A DNA stretch of 64,000 nucleotides, taken from NCBI RefSeq assembly GCF_963576545.1, contig NC_083638.1, positions 26,918,090 through 26,982,089 of the forward strand, given 5' to 3'. Within the stretch, counting starts at the first letter, position 1. Every line of letters starts with the position of its first letter. The notes below the pieces were generated by a model. The model saw only the letters and a list, made by a program, of their open reading frames with translations, was not told the DNA's origin and did no database searches. Source of the DNA: Limanda limanda (Eukaryota > Chordata > Actinopteri > Pleuronectiformes > Pleuronectidae). Of the stretch, positions 28,701-40,392 are shown one piece after another. The position numbers were made by a program, and so were the translations under genes.

Positions 28701-30654
28701 CTACAGAAGAACCATTGTTGGATTTCTCATCCCCATGCTTCACACATTAACTTACAATTCACTAACATTAATTATGCAGGTAACTAAGGCTATATGAATA
28801 CATATTTTATTTTAAACGTGTCAGTTTTGCTATGCTGACCAAAAGGTAATAGTGCGGATTAGCTAAAGAACAGCATTCTCTATTTGCGGCTCACACTTTC
28901 CTCATATTTAGCTAGCTACATGTATAAACAGTGTAGCTGATCATGCTGTAATGGGGCAATTCAGTTGGTTGATTTATTGCTGCTAAACAAACTAATATAT
29001 CAGCTGTGTACACCCTTGTCCTCAAGGTCTGCCCAAACCTGTGCCTGACGGTTAATTGGGTGAACTGCTGGGGCTCGAACTGCTAAACACACTGCCAGCC
29101 CCATCCTTAAGTTTGTCTTTGATAATGGCCATCAGTAATTAAATATTTAATTTAATTATAGAAGTAGTAATGGAATTTCCGTTCGACTGAGATACAGGAA
29201 AACTGCCATTCACCTGATGCTCTTTCAAGCTATCACAATCATTGTGAAAATATAAAGCCTTACTTAATTTTTAACAAGTCATCAATTATCAACAATTATT
29301 CAACAATTTATCTGTGATTAAAGAAGAAAGTGGAGACTATATGCTCCATTAAGCTGTATCATAAATATTCCATAAAGGCTATAGTTATGTTGATACAATT
29401 ACAGAACTATATTTTACTGGCAACATTTTTACGATATCAATATTGAAATCTATAGTTCTAACTGTGCCGCCCCCACATTTTAAATTACCATGACAACCCT
29501 GTTGCTTTGTATGGGTTGAATAGTTGCACTAGTGAAACATACAAGAGGCTGTATTCGCAGCAGCATGACCTGCTGAATGGGAGCAGGATCGCACACAAGT
29601 TTATTCTGACTCACAGTTCACAGTGCAGCCAGACTCAATGCAAAAACAGATGGCACACTTAGAGTAGAGGCGACACAGAGACACGTAAGCCACTGCAGTA
29701 GTCTTGCTCTCGGATTCGTCTTCAGAGCAGACTGTAATTATTCAGGGAGAGTCGGCTGAGCTGCATGCTGTTTGTCTGCATCACGCTCACACACTTCCAC
29801 ACATTCACGCTGGTACCTGTCCACAGGCTGCACCTGTCAGACAAAGAGCAGCCTCACTGCAGAAATAGGAGTTCATGTGCCTTGCTAAGGAAAAGGGTGT
29901 TTACTTCTTAAGCTGAAAAAGGTTCCCTTAAGTTATCTTGGATTTGCACCAGTTGCACTACTTACCAATGTTCTTTTTGTGATCTTTACAGCAGGGATTC
30001 CTAATCAGACATACTACTACCCCAGGGATACTTCTACAGTCACCATGGGGGTACTTAGGATTGTAGAGTAGCTCAACCAATTTGACAAAATAGAAATGAG
30101 TGTATTATTATAAAAATATATCCCCATATTGAGTCAGCTGAAGACTATCTGTCATGATTGGGTCTTAAGTCTGAACAGCTTTCTCAAAGTCCAAATAGCT
30201 AAAAGTAATCTATCAACTTGGGAAGTACATTGATTTATTTAAACTTTTCATTCAGTACTTTCAACAATATTATAGATAAGCAGCGCAGTTAGCTTAAATT
30301 ATTGGGAGGGAATGTGTAAGGCTAATAAGCAATTGCATACGCATAAGTACGCCACAAATGTTAGAACAGAATTGTTAAAAAGCAATTAGATACATTTTTA
30401 TAGTTTGCTAAGCAAACAGTAAACCCCATGAAAAGTTAAGGACAATAGGCTAATAGCATTGGCAGAAGAAAATCATGCTTGAATAAAATTACTCTTCACA
30501 CTGCTGTTTAACATATTAAGTACGGCTGTTAACATGATCCCATTAAAAATCCATGCTTTTTCCGACTTATCTCTTATCTATTAGTGATGGTGTATAGTGG
30601 ACGTGTAAAGTGAGCTCATGTCATTGAGGGAGTGAGGACATGCGGCAGGGTAAT
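28701..30654. other. gene-poor sequence with weak repeat traces
   Basis: 29990-30100 (CCATGGGGGTACTTAGGATT) resembles an end of a fish hAT-like repeat; otherwise nothing was identified. Confidence 0.35.
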
Positions 30655-30825
30655 GGGGGGCTGTGGCTGATGGGTAGAGCAGTTGTCCTCCAACCAGAAG
30701 GTCAGCAGCTTGAATCCCAGCCCATCCCGGTGCGGCCTTGGGCACAACACTGAACGCCCCCCCCCCCCGAAAAAACATGGCTTCTCTTTGGCTGAAATGA
30801 AATGCAATGTAATGTGGCACGGTAC
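30655..30825 (+). repeat. tRNA-derived SINE, copy B (degraded tail)
   Basis: Head CTGTGGCTGATGGGTAGAGC then AGTTGTCCTCCAACCAGAAG, box B-like GCTTGAATCC (30708-30717), body GCCTTGGGCACAACACTGAA, then a C12 run and a short GCAATGTAATGTGG end. Confidence 0.75.
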
Positions 30826-33800
30826 AAGGATACAGGGCTGCCTCTGCAAAATGAAAGTAGGGGAAACGCTGCACACTATGTTATGTTGATGCCATTTTAG
30901 ATGCACGTTCTATGCATTTGCTGTCGACCCGTCACCTGCTTGTTCTGTAGGTTACAAATAACTTACTGAAACACGTGCGTGCAATAAGTTGTGATTTCAG
31001 TCATCACTTTCTCTCACTCTCCATGATTTAATGTACATCCATCACACCCAGACATTAATTTCTAAAACATTGGGCCAGTTAAAAAAAGTAACCATACAGA
31101 CCTACACATGTAGGCAGCTATATTGTTCAGTTGCCTGGTGTGAAGGATGCATTGTGTGTAGAGAAAGAGAGACAGCTGTCAGTTAGCAGGTCTGGACAGT
31201 GTGTGGTTGATTAACGTACAAGTCTGTTGATCAGGTGGTGCAAATTCAATCATATTTTACTTGGGGGGGGGGTGCAGGTATAAAAAACTATGCTACTCCT
31301 TGCAGCCTTTTAGCGTTTGAATCTTAGCCTCCCTTACCCCCCCCTGCTAGCACCACCTATGGCTAACAGCTGATTTATAGACAGTTGAACAAGGTAGTGA
31401 AGTTATGGACAGGCAGTAGAAGAGGATAGCTGGGAAAGAAGTCAAGAAGCTTAGTAATACATAAATGATTGAAATACTTAAATGATTCAGTTTCTACCAC
31501 TAACTGGTAGTAGTCTGAGAACACACTTGACCAAACTGACCCAAACGTTATCAGTTCAAATATATGAGAATAGATTGTTGTAACAATACCACTCAAATAA
31601 AATTAAGAGTTAAATAACCTCCAGTTTAAAAGAAGTGCAACAATAGGGGTCTTGTGCCTCTGCTCTTATCGCTCTGTTATGCCCAGAACTTCCTGTGTGT
31701 TATCTCAAGACCAGGATTACTTCTGTGGCAGACAGCGTGCCAGGGAATTTCAAAAGGCCTTTTCAAAAAAAACATTTTATTCTATATACCCATCTCCCGC
31801 CAGGCAGAGCCACCTTATATTCAGTGAACTCAATTAAACTCTGCTGCTGACCCATTTCCCTGGCAATGAGCTCAGGGAAGTATATGACAAATGGAAGTTC
31901 ACGCCTGCATGTGCCCAGGGGATTGCAGCTTCAAGGAACACGACCAGATCAAAAGTCTGAGGTAAGCATAATCACATGCAAATGTCCTGCATGCAACGAG
32001 CTCAGCGAGACAAGGAAAAACACACTTTAACTCACATCCCTTTATTTTTCTACAATATACTACGGTGACCAGAAAAAGGCAAGGTAATCACTACTTGGAT
32101 CTGGTTAATGCAAACAGTCAGAATGTGCACTGTCTGCCAAGAAAATAACCTGCACCAATGATATATCTGCTCGCAGAATAACTTGCAGGCTTCAAAGAGA
32201 ATCTATTTGCAGATGAAGTAGTAACGATTTTAGGACACAGGTTCATTAAAAGCCATTTTCTTTTAAGGGTGGAAGAGAAAGCTTGTGGCTCTATGGAGTC
32301 CAGTACCCGCCCCTATCAGCTCCAGTGTGGAAAAACAAGAGCATTGGGCCACTGGGACATTCCTGCAAGCCTTATCAGCGCTCCTTAACTATTCTAAACT
32401 GACATCATTTGCTGTGCCGGCTTGATCCCAGAGGACCTTGTTAGCTCCATTTAATGGCAAAATGAGCCAACTTCTAAGTCCTGCTCTGGCACTGGGGGCT
32501 GCAAGTCCTGGCTGCATCGTTGTATTAGGTGGTGAATGTAAAAAGTGATCAGACTAATTACTGAGGGGACACAGGTCTGGGAAGGCTAAACACTTGTTAG
32601 CACATGGGACCAGTTTGTCTTGGCAGTCACAGACATACATTTCCATACAGCGATTGCATAATAAAATACCAATGGCATCTGGCATCACTTGAGTGTTTTT
32701 TTACATTGACTGTCTTAATGGCATACAATAGTAGTTTCATAGTGTACTGCATTTGTCCTATTTTACATTAGACAATATTTTTTTAAATATTCAAATCTGG
32801 TAATGATGCAGTAACAGAATTTGCTCATCCCCAACAATAAGTCAGTGCTAAAACAAATGATAAATGCCAAGTAATAAGTAGCACAAATTGAGAGAAGAAT
32901 CATAAAGGAAGTAAACTAACCCAGTAACATCATTTCATCAGCAACAAACTGTATATTTATCCAACACTGGCTGAGTTTTTTCTTCTTTATAACCTGTGAC
33001 TTAAACCTTTCATATGTAATTTCCATTAGTCATTTACGGTAATGGCAATCTTGGAAGCTACTGGCTATCCTCTAATGACAAATTAGTCTATTGGGGCAAT
33101 GCCCAATATTTTGGGGCAGCAGATATCCGGGCCAAGACTCTGTCTTCCGTTGGCTGTACATTGTTTACAGTTCCACTCATTTATTTTATCACACAGGTCA
33201 AATATTTCTTCAAACAAAAACACAAACAGTGATACTTTTTGTAGGCTTTTAAATTTCAGATGACATTTTGGCTAACCTCTATAAACAGCAATCTGCATAT
33301 GAATGCAGATGAATTAAAAGGCTGATAGCTGATGCATTGTAGTGAATGTGTTCCATCTCTTTCCTCTCCACACAGACTGTTTCCATGGAGGCAGCCAAAG
33401 CCTGCGCAAACGTGATTGGTCAAACCAGAAACAGAAACCAGAGGCTTCTATCACCAGAGATGTGTCCCTCGCCTACAGATTTTGCGTATTATCCTTACTA
33501 TACGGGTAAATAAAGATAAATCCTACTTCAAAGTCATCTATGGAGAGTCTGAAATCATATAGTACACATGTTGTGTTTTGGGAGACCGCGCTGTAGCTAC
33601 AACATTTCTAAGACAAGACTGAGTTGGACATGTTTTAACCAACATGTATTCCAGGCACACTGTCATAGGAAAACAATTATGTTGGAGGCTATGAGTCTGT
33701 CTTATCCTGATTCAATTAAAAAGCTCATTGCCTTAACAGGACACTTGGCCACTGTATGCCTTCATTCTCAGGAGCCAAAAATAAAACATTACAAGTAACA

Positions 33801-33994
33801 AATGTATTAGTTGCTGGAGATGATAGCTTTTCTGTTTGAAGAACTTTTAGTCTATAATAACTCCAGACTAACGTTTTTCACCACCATCTCTGTAACTGTC
33901 TCTGTAACTGTTCCAAAGTGAATTAAACCGTCCCCAAATCAAGGATGGTTCTTTACTTTGTTAGTGGCTAAATAAAAACTCAGGTTAATTTCTC
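30826..33994. other. gene-poor sequence
   Basis: No gene was found. A G-run lies at 31263-31271 and a C-run at 31338-31345. 32280-32520 is less AT-rich and free of repeats, so it could be conserved non-coding DNA, but this needs alignment. Confidence 0.4.
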
Positions 33995-34345
33995 CCACCC
34001 CAACGGTCAGCCAGAATGGCTTTCAAGATGCCCTGCTGGCTATGGGCATGGTCCAGGTTAACGATCTGGCAGAGCTGGTTCATTGGTTTGCAATTCTGGA
34101 GGAAGGTGTTATCACCTGGTCCTTCACTGATCAGTCCTCTGAAGAGTCAGATAAGTAAGAGAAGAACCTGGCTCAGCTTTTCCTGAAGCTCCTTAATGAA
34201 ACACGAGCCAATGGCTGTGATGAACATGCGGCATTCTCGGTCAATGTTATTGCTGAGGTCCCGGCCATTTGTGTGCTACAGAGCCACGAGCTTGGGGAAC
34301 ATGGTAAAGGTGGCCTCCTCTTTAGCAATGAAGTAGGCTTTTACG
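33995..34345 (-). pseudogene. possible decayed coding copy, family not identified
   Basis: On the minus strand one frame reads MVNHFVKAYFIAKEEATFTM, stop, then NGRDLSNNIDRECRMFITAI, a second stop, and DNTFLQNCKPMNQLCQIVNL. The composition is more gene-like than the surroundings. Two stops in 115 codons and no splice sites suggest a dead retrocopy. The plus strand is also partly open, so the coding strand is uncertain and I do not know the parent. Confidence 0.3.
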
Positions 34346-35171
34346 AAGTGATTCACCATCTTTTTTTATTACTGCAACGATTCTGTCGAAAACAATCTTT
34401 ATACATGCATACAAAAATCCTGTTCGTCCTGTAGGCTTCCCGGGGATAGAGCTCTGTCTGTCCCAAACATATTTGGGACCTTAAACGTAGTGTTGAGCCG
34501 TGATAACTATTACCATATTATTTTTGTGAAGGGGGGAGACAAAGTTCAAAATAGTTGTGGAGATAATGAAGATCTAAGGAAGATGACTCATCGCTGCCCT
34601 TTAAAAGGCTTGCTGACATTTCCTCCATCTTGCCAATCAGATCTTCACAGTCATATCCTGGGGGTGGAGGCCTCTGTGCTTTTATTTAGCTCTAGCTTGC
34701 AAAAATGCAGCCCCCAACTGGATGCTTTAAAAAAACCTTATATTAAGCAGTTTGTCTTCAAGAAGGGTTTTGTACTGTGGACAATAAAAAAAAAAATCTA
34801 GTATCAAGTATCAAGAGCAAGCCATGATGTAACAACTAGTTGCTCTGGTGTCATTTCACGGTGGATGACTGCAATAGGCAGGCTAGTCCTAGTCTTAGTG
34901 TAATTGTAGAATAACATGGAGCAGAGGGGAATTGTAAAGAGGCAAATAATGGCCATAAAGATTTGAATCTTATAAGCCACTGAAGACCTAATTGTAAAAT
35001 TTTGTCCCTACTGTGTACTTAAAGCTCAACAGCTTACCTTGCTTTCCACTTTAAATTCCATGTCATGAATTTTATTGTCTGAATTTTGCCAAACTAACTT
35101 GAGAGAGCATATTGACTTTGAACAGTTTACATGTAGGGTTTAAATGTTGGGCACTGACTGAATCTGTGAAC

Positions 35172-36205
35172 TAGCCTGGGTGCCAGACGAACTTAGCCCC
35201 GCCCACAACCTTTGTTGTTCGGGAAGTTCGGTCTGGAGTCGCTCCGTTGGGGAGAAACTATGCTCGTACAGACAGAAGCTGGTCGATCCAATCAAATCGT
35301 CAGGGCGGGCTTTATACGATGATTGACAGATGATCTACAGTGATGTAATCAACCACGTCACCAGAGAGCGCTGCCTTCAGAGCTGAGATGTGTCGATGCT
35401 GCCATCGAGTCTGTTTCAGCAGACATCGACAGCGCATTCATTTTGAAAGAGGAACAGAGGAACGTGATCAAGGCATTTGTAGATCGAAAATATGTTTTTG
35501 CCGTCCTCCTACGGGATTCATAAAAAGTTTAATTTATCAGCTGGCCTCGATGCTGCAGCCACACAAGCAGTCATATAAATAAAAAGAGAGTGTGGGGGGC
35601 GCTACGCTCCTCAGCAAATATGAGACAAAAAGACACATAGGTTGGGACGCTGTTAATGTTGGAGCAACAAGGAAGTGTATGCTTGAAAAAAACGATTAGC
35701 TGCCGTTTCTCCTCCTCGCTGGCTCCTGCAGAGCCATGACAGCGGAGCTCTGCAGCGCAGCTCCGTGGATTTCTGGTAGCGACGGATCTCTCTCAGAGCC
35801 CCGGTCGCGGCCCCGGGCCGGTCGCGGTCCCGGGTCCCGGTAGCGAGGCTCTGAGAGAGATCAGTCGCGGGCTTCTTAACGCCGCCGGCGGCCGGGGCTC
35901 TCACGAGCAGCCCTGGTCACCGGCTGCTTCCTGGGGGCTTTGCCTCCGGTGGATATACGAGCGGCATTTCCATTTATTTATTTAGAGAGTAAATAAACTC
36001 CTGAAACAGACAACTGACAACAACTATGCGTCGCTTGACATACGTCACATATTACGTTGCTCTGGTTGGTTGTAGGTCTATCCAATTGAGCGAAGAGGCA
36101 TCTGGTTTCCTGGTTCAGTTGAAACACGCCCCATAATCACAGCCCAATGGAGCGGTCTCAGACTCATATTCTGACTAGAATAATGAGTCTGACAACGTCA
36201 GGCTA
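35172..36205 (+). mobile_element. DNA transposon remnant with RecQ-like helicase fragment
   Basis: A 1034-bp element flanked by a perfect 9-bp duplication, TCTGTGAAC (35163-35171 and 36206-36214). The left end TAGCCTGGGTGCCAGAC pairs imperfectly with the complement of the right end, TAGCCTGACGTTGTCAGACT. Near the left, the plus strand encodes AAIESVSADIDSAFILKEEQ then RNVIKAFVDRKYVFAVL and, after a one-base frame change, PTGFIKSLIYQLA, which resembles motif I of RecQ-type helicases (PTGxGKS). The Gly before Lys is Ile here and the frame breaks, so no active helicase remains. The rest is GC-rich with a strong hairpin. The superfamily is unsettled: a 9-bp (or 8-bp) duplication would allow several. 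Confidence 0.75.
35785..35862. repeat. GC-rich hairpin, 16-bp perfect stem
   Basis: GATCTCTCTCAGAGCC (35785-35800) and its exact complement GGCTCTGAGAGAGATC (35847-35862) enclose a 46-nt loop made of CCGGTCGCGG/GGTCGCGGTC repeats. It lies inside the transposon at 35172-36205. Confidence 0.9.
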
Positions 36206-36289
36206 TCTGTGAACAATAAACACATGCAAATGTCTGAAAGGTCACGCCCACTTCCGCTAATCAATACAGCACTTTAAATGTTAGTTTGT

Positions 36290-37560
36290 AGGTTGTGCAA
36301 TTATGCTTAGGAGTGATACCATAAGATGTTGTGTCTTTAGGCGTTCAATACATTTGGTTATCAAAATAAAATAAAAAAACATTAATATTTAAAATATTAA
36401 TATTAAATCATAACTATAGTTGATTTAAAGTTCTCTCAGGGCACCACCCTTCACAGAAGGGAAAAGATGCCAATTTATTGAATAAGATCAGTCTCATTTA
36501 GATCTAGTTCACTTAGAAATTAACTTTCATTTAGCTTGTAACTGCAATAACACCACATATATCAAACTTTAGACACCACACAGAATCGAATAAACAGTCT
36601 TGCTTATTGTAGTATAATAATTAAGCCCAGTATGTTACCCATCCGAGGAAAAGAGAAAAAGGAAGTTGCAGTTCAGTTCTCAGTTCTGTGAAGTCTTCTA
36701 GCTGAGAAGCCTCTGGTTGGTCGTAAGGTTTTTGCTTCCGCGGATCTGTTGAGCTGTGATGCTCTTGCTTGTTGAATTTCTTACCTGCAGGACACAGAGG
36801 CGCTGCTAGGAGTTTGGTAGAGGCTTGAGTTGCGAGGAGGTTTCCTTGAGAAGGTGAGCTGGAAGCTAGACCTCTGACCTCTGATTGTTGGTTAGAGAAG
36901 ATTTGAGCTGGAGAAATCCGGTTTCTCCACTCGCCGATGCAGGAGGAAAGGCCGGCAGCCTCCCCCCTCCCTCGGAGTTGCAGGACAGACGGCTGGTCGC
37001 CTGCTGTCCTTGGTGGTGGTAGATGGAAAAGAGAAAAGAATTGGGGGAGGCCTTGGTCTTTTAATGACCCGGTTGCCCCTAGGTCATGCGACCAGAGTGA
37101 CCAATTGGAGTTGACCCCGGTGGCTCTTGACACCTTTGTGTGAAGATGTCCAGAAGGAACCTGTGGCCCCCTGGGAGACTGAGTTCCTTGAATGTCTCAG
37201 AACAATGGAACCTGTGGCATCTTGGGAGATTGAGTTTGCTCCAGCACATGCGGCATGTGGTTTCAAGTTTTTCCACACATACAGGCCGAAAAGGAGGCCT
37301 GTGGTTTTGCACAAAACATTGCCCAACACCAGAAACAGACATTCAGAACCTCTAACCGACCAAATCATGCTCATGTCGGTTATTACTTTCCCCAAAGCGT
37401 GTATTCACAAACTGTCGGGTTTCTGCTACATTCATTTTGCAGCGGCAGCCCAGGTACCTTGTACTGTTCCCTTCTCACTCCCAAGCAGTTATTAGGAGAA
37501 GCACAGTACTTGAAGTTTACTTTGTGTTTGTTTGATTAGCTTGAAAGTTTGAGACACGTA
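36290..37560. repeat. long dispersed repeat, LTR-like or unclassified
   Basis: Wording such as CTCAGGGCACCACCCTTCAC (36436-36455), ATGACCCGGTTGCCCCTAGG and GTGTGAAGATGTCCAGAAGG is familiar from percomorph genomes as a long repeat. A 170-codon minus-strand frame (37133-36621) has no known domain. No ends or target duplication could be fixed. An internal near-duplicate of ~50 bp (GGAACCTGTGGC…GGGAGA.TGAGTT) sits at 37158-37240. Confidence 0.45.
36381..36401. repeat. AT hairpin
   Basis: ATTAATATT, TAA, AATATTAAT: a perfect 9-bp stem. Confidence 0.8.
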
Positions 37561-37639
37561 TATAAACATATTGAAAAAGAAGTCCAATAAAACCCTATCA
37601 CCCGTTAACCATAACGAGAAAAGGCATACAATTATTGTT

Positions 37640-37703
37640 CATTAATCAAGGTAAAGTTGTAAATAATCATGATATTTATTTAAGTCATATCGCCCAACCC
37701 TAC
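37640..37703 (-). repeat. end fragment of TAGGGTTGGGCGATAT-type DNA element
   Basis: The minus strand begins TAGGGTTGGGCGATATGACT, a widespread fish transposon end; the other end is not seen. Confidence 0.55.
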
Positions 37704-38056
37704 ATACAGTAAAAAGAACAACGAAGGTTTTATTTTTCATCCCTGACTTCTCCTTTTGATGAAACCTGTCGGGAGTTGATGTAATACAAGCAAACGTGTT
37801 GATCACAGCTAAATAAGCAGCGCTAAGGTCATCAAGAGCTTCTTCAAATGAGACGGGGTAACTGTTACCAGAGCAACACGCTACACCAACTGGCAAATGT
37901 GAGATTCCCAGACAATCTCAACATGTACACACGTCTGTCTCGCTGTATCTGTCGGATGTGTGGCTCTGAGGTTGTGTGTTTACTAGCGTACTTTGTGAGT
38001 GTGTGTCTGCTAAATGGGTGGGGCTGGTCCCCAAGTGTCTGTGACAGGGCTGTAGT

Positions 38057-38760
38057 TCAGTGAGTCTCAACCTTTTCGAGTCACGACCCCCCCAGAATAA
38101 TCACATTGGTACAGCACTGGGACATTTAACTCACCATCTGTCTGTCTGACACTCTTCACCTCCTCAGTAGCTCTTTTGGTGCCTCATCATCTGTCTGTCA
38201 CGCTCCTCATCCCCTCTGCTCTCTCTCCTCCTGGTCATAGAAAGATGAAATCAGGGTGTAACAACCACAATCAAATCTCTTTTCTTATTTGATTGTAAGC
38301 ATCTTATGTATAGATGTATATTATACACAGACCAAGTTATTGGAACACTCCATTAATTAACTATTCCATCCCATAGGGGCTAAACAGACATCAATAATCA
38401 TTATTCCATATGGACTCACTAGCGCCAATTAAAGCAGCTACAGGCCAGTACTAAACAGATGTACATCAATCAGCATTATACTGCTGTTTCTTACCCACTG
38501 CTGTGTAATCAGTGGATTCTGTGGTCTGATAACATCGCCTCCCTTCATCTTTGTGATTTTGTGGCTCTTTCAAGTTCTCTCTCTCTCTCTCTCTGTCTGT
38601 TGCATCATAGTTGGTCTTTTCCATGACACACTGGTGCTCCTTAGAATTAGTTTTATTTATGGTAATTCCAAAAAGCTATAATCATATGTAAATGTGAGCC
38701 TCGGAACTGTGTTTCCTCAAGTGTTGTCCCTTGTGACAAAACCGTTTGAGAAGCACTAAC
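38057..38760 (+). mobile_element. hAT-like element with CAGTG…CTCAA ends
   Basis: It begins CAGTGAGTCTCAACCTTTTC then GAGTCACGACCCCCC and ends ACAAAACCGTTTGAGAAGCA then CTA, the complement of a TAGTGCTTCTCAAACGG end. Both are typical hAT-type terminal wordings in vertebrates. No clean 8-bp duplication was found, so the limits are approximate. A CT-rich microsatellite at 38577-38597 lies inside. Confidence 0.6.
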
Positions 38761-39129
38761 TAGGAGCAGAAGAGGCTTCCTCTTCACCAGCCTGAGCCCT
38801 GACTCATCTGCTGCTACAGCAACAGGAGGTGACTCTTGCTCCACCAGCTTCACCTGCACCTGTTGCCTTCATCCTTTTTTCTTTTTGAAAAAGCCTTATA
38901 TATTCTTATCCTTTTAATCCTGCCTTGGTTTGTGGAGGGGAACAGTGATCCAATTCACTAAGATTTAGAAGTAAAAAAAATTGGTTTGATCAGCCATATC
39001 AGCCATATTATTGTGGAGAGTTGTAATGCATGACTGGAATGACACATTGATAGTTTTTCTACATTTACAGAAATACATGTATGGGCAGTTAGTTGTTTAA
39101 AGGGAAAGCAAATTTGGTGCAGGAGATTA
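38761..39129. other. short unique stretch
   Basis: Nothing was identified apart from a doubled ATCAGCCAT at 38989-39007. Confidence 0.5.
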
Positions 39130-39137
39130 TTAACATC

Positions 39138-39389
39138 CAGAGGTGTCAAGTAACGAAGTACAAATACTTTGTTACCTTACTTAAGTAGAAATGTTGGGTA
39201 TCTATACTTTACTGGAGTATTTATTTTTCAGACGACTTTTTACTTCTACTTCTTACATTTTCACGCAAATATCTGTACTTTCTACTCCTTACATTTAAAA
39301 AATAGCCTTAATTTTTAATTAATTAATTTTGGCTTGTTTTCATTCTGGTTTGTCATCGTTCAAAAACACACACAAAAAAAGGCAACACG

Positions 39390-39432
<43 letters not shown>

Positions 39433-39868
39433 TATTGGTAGTGTTGAGTCCAAAGGTCTCTAACCCAAACAATATATGTATTTGCATTGTAATCAAATTT
39501 TATAATTTTCAATGGGCATATTTGCAGTTCAAACGGGTAGCCTAGTGCATCCCACATTTTTCAACATAACATTTTAATATAACATTATAGTCATAATGGC
39601 CTTTAGAAAAATGTGTTTTTTGGAGGAGGGGGGGGTAGTGCACTATAGGCCCCTGAGACGCGGCTTAAGAGTTTGTCCTTAATGGAAAAATGTTTTCCCT
39701 TACATTACTTTTACTTTTATACTTTAAGTAGTTTTGAAACCAGTACTTTTACACTTTTACTTAAGTAAAAAGCTTGAGTTGATACTTCAACTTCTACAAA
39801 AGTATTTTTAAACCCTAGTATCTATACTTCTACTTGAGTAATGAATGTGAATACTTTTGACACCTCTG
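39138..39868 (+). mobile_element. hAT-type MITE, complete, with 8-bp target duplication
   Basis: A 731-bp element. Ends CAGAGGTGTCAA…TTGACACCTCTG form an inverted repeat (the right end as read has TTTTGACACCTCTG). Flanks are a perfect 8-bp duplication TTAACATC (39130-39137 and 39869-39876), diagnostic of hAT-type insertion. Sub-terminal sequence is full of ACTTTTACTT/AAGTA motifs in both orientations. No transposase is present. The intact duplication suggests a fairly recent insertion. It contains an 18S rRNA piece (separate entry). Confidence 0.9.
39390..39432 (-). repeat. 18S rRNA 3'-end fragment inside hAT MITE
   Basis: The plus strand reads ACCTTGTTACGACTTTTACT then TCCTCTAGATAGTCAAGTTTGAT. 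Its complement is the highly conserved segment near the 3' end of eukaryotic 18S rRNA (…ACTATCTAGAGGAAGTAAAA then GTCGTAACAAGGT). The 43-bp match is exact to the rRNA as I remember it, and both flanks diverge at once. It is a captured fragment, not an rRNA gene. Confidence 0.8.
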
Positions 39869-40029
39869 TTAACATCACACCTGCAAATCAACAGGACTCA
39901 TATTACCTTATAAAAAATAGTATATTATCAACAATGGCCATCTATGTCACACTGTGCTCCAGAGAGTCTGATATTCTGACACCATGCCAGGTGATATCTT
40001 ATGAGTTAGTGAAAGATCTTACAATTATT

Positions 40030-40392
40030 TTGGAGTTTGTGTTTTCATGTGCGTTTATTTATAACTCGAAAACAAATCAACCAACTTCCATGATTTTTTA
40101 TGGGGCATGACCCAAGGAAGAACCAATTAAATGTTATGCTAGATGTGGATGCAGATAAAAAGGCAGATTTTTTCTTTTCTTTAACATATCTAGATTTTTC
40201 AACTTTTGTTGTTGATTTCTCAAAGAATATTTGAATGGATCTTGATGAAAGATGTTTTGGGGACAAATATGCAGGGAGTGTGTGCAATCTGGTGCAGATC
40301 TAAATGAAATGCAGATCTAGAGAATTTAAATGTGGTTTCATAAGGCGACTTTTGGGCCTTGGTATGTTCTCTACAGAGTATCACTCTAGTTA
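40030..40392 (+). repeat. percomorph interspersed repeat (AACTCGAAAACAAAT…GGCGACTTTTGGGCCTTGG)
   Basis: Strings such as GACCCAAGGAAGAACCAATT, GAATGGATCTTGATGAAAGA, GTGTGTGCAATCTGGTGCAG and AATGTGGTTTCATAAGGCGA match a ubiquitous fish repeat that I recall. Class unknown; full-length-looking but diverged. Confidence 0.6.

Noticed and set aside
35653..35904. 83-codon Arg/Gly-rich minus-strand frame
   Set aside because: Produced by the GC-rich hairpin module of a transposon.
36621..37133. 170-codon minus-strand open frame
   Set aside because: Inside a dispersed repeat; no domain, and the wording is repeat-like rather than gene-like.
39390..39432. rRNA gene
   Set aside because: Only 43 bp match 18S rRNA and it is embedded in a MITE; not a functional gene.
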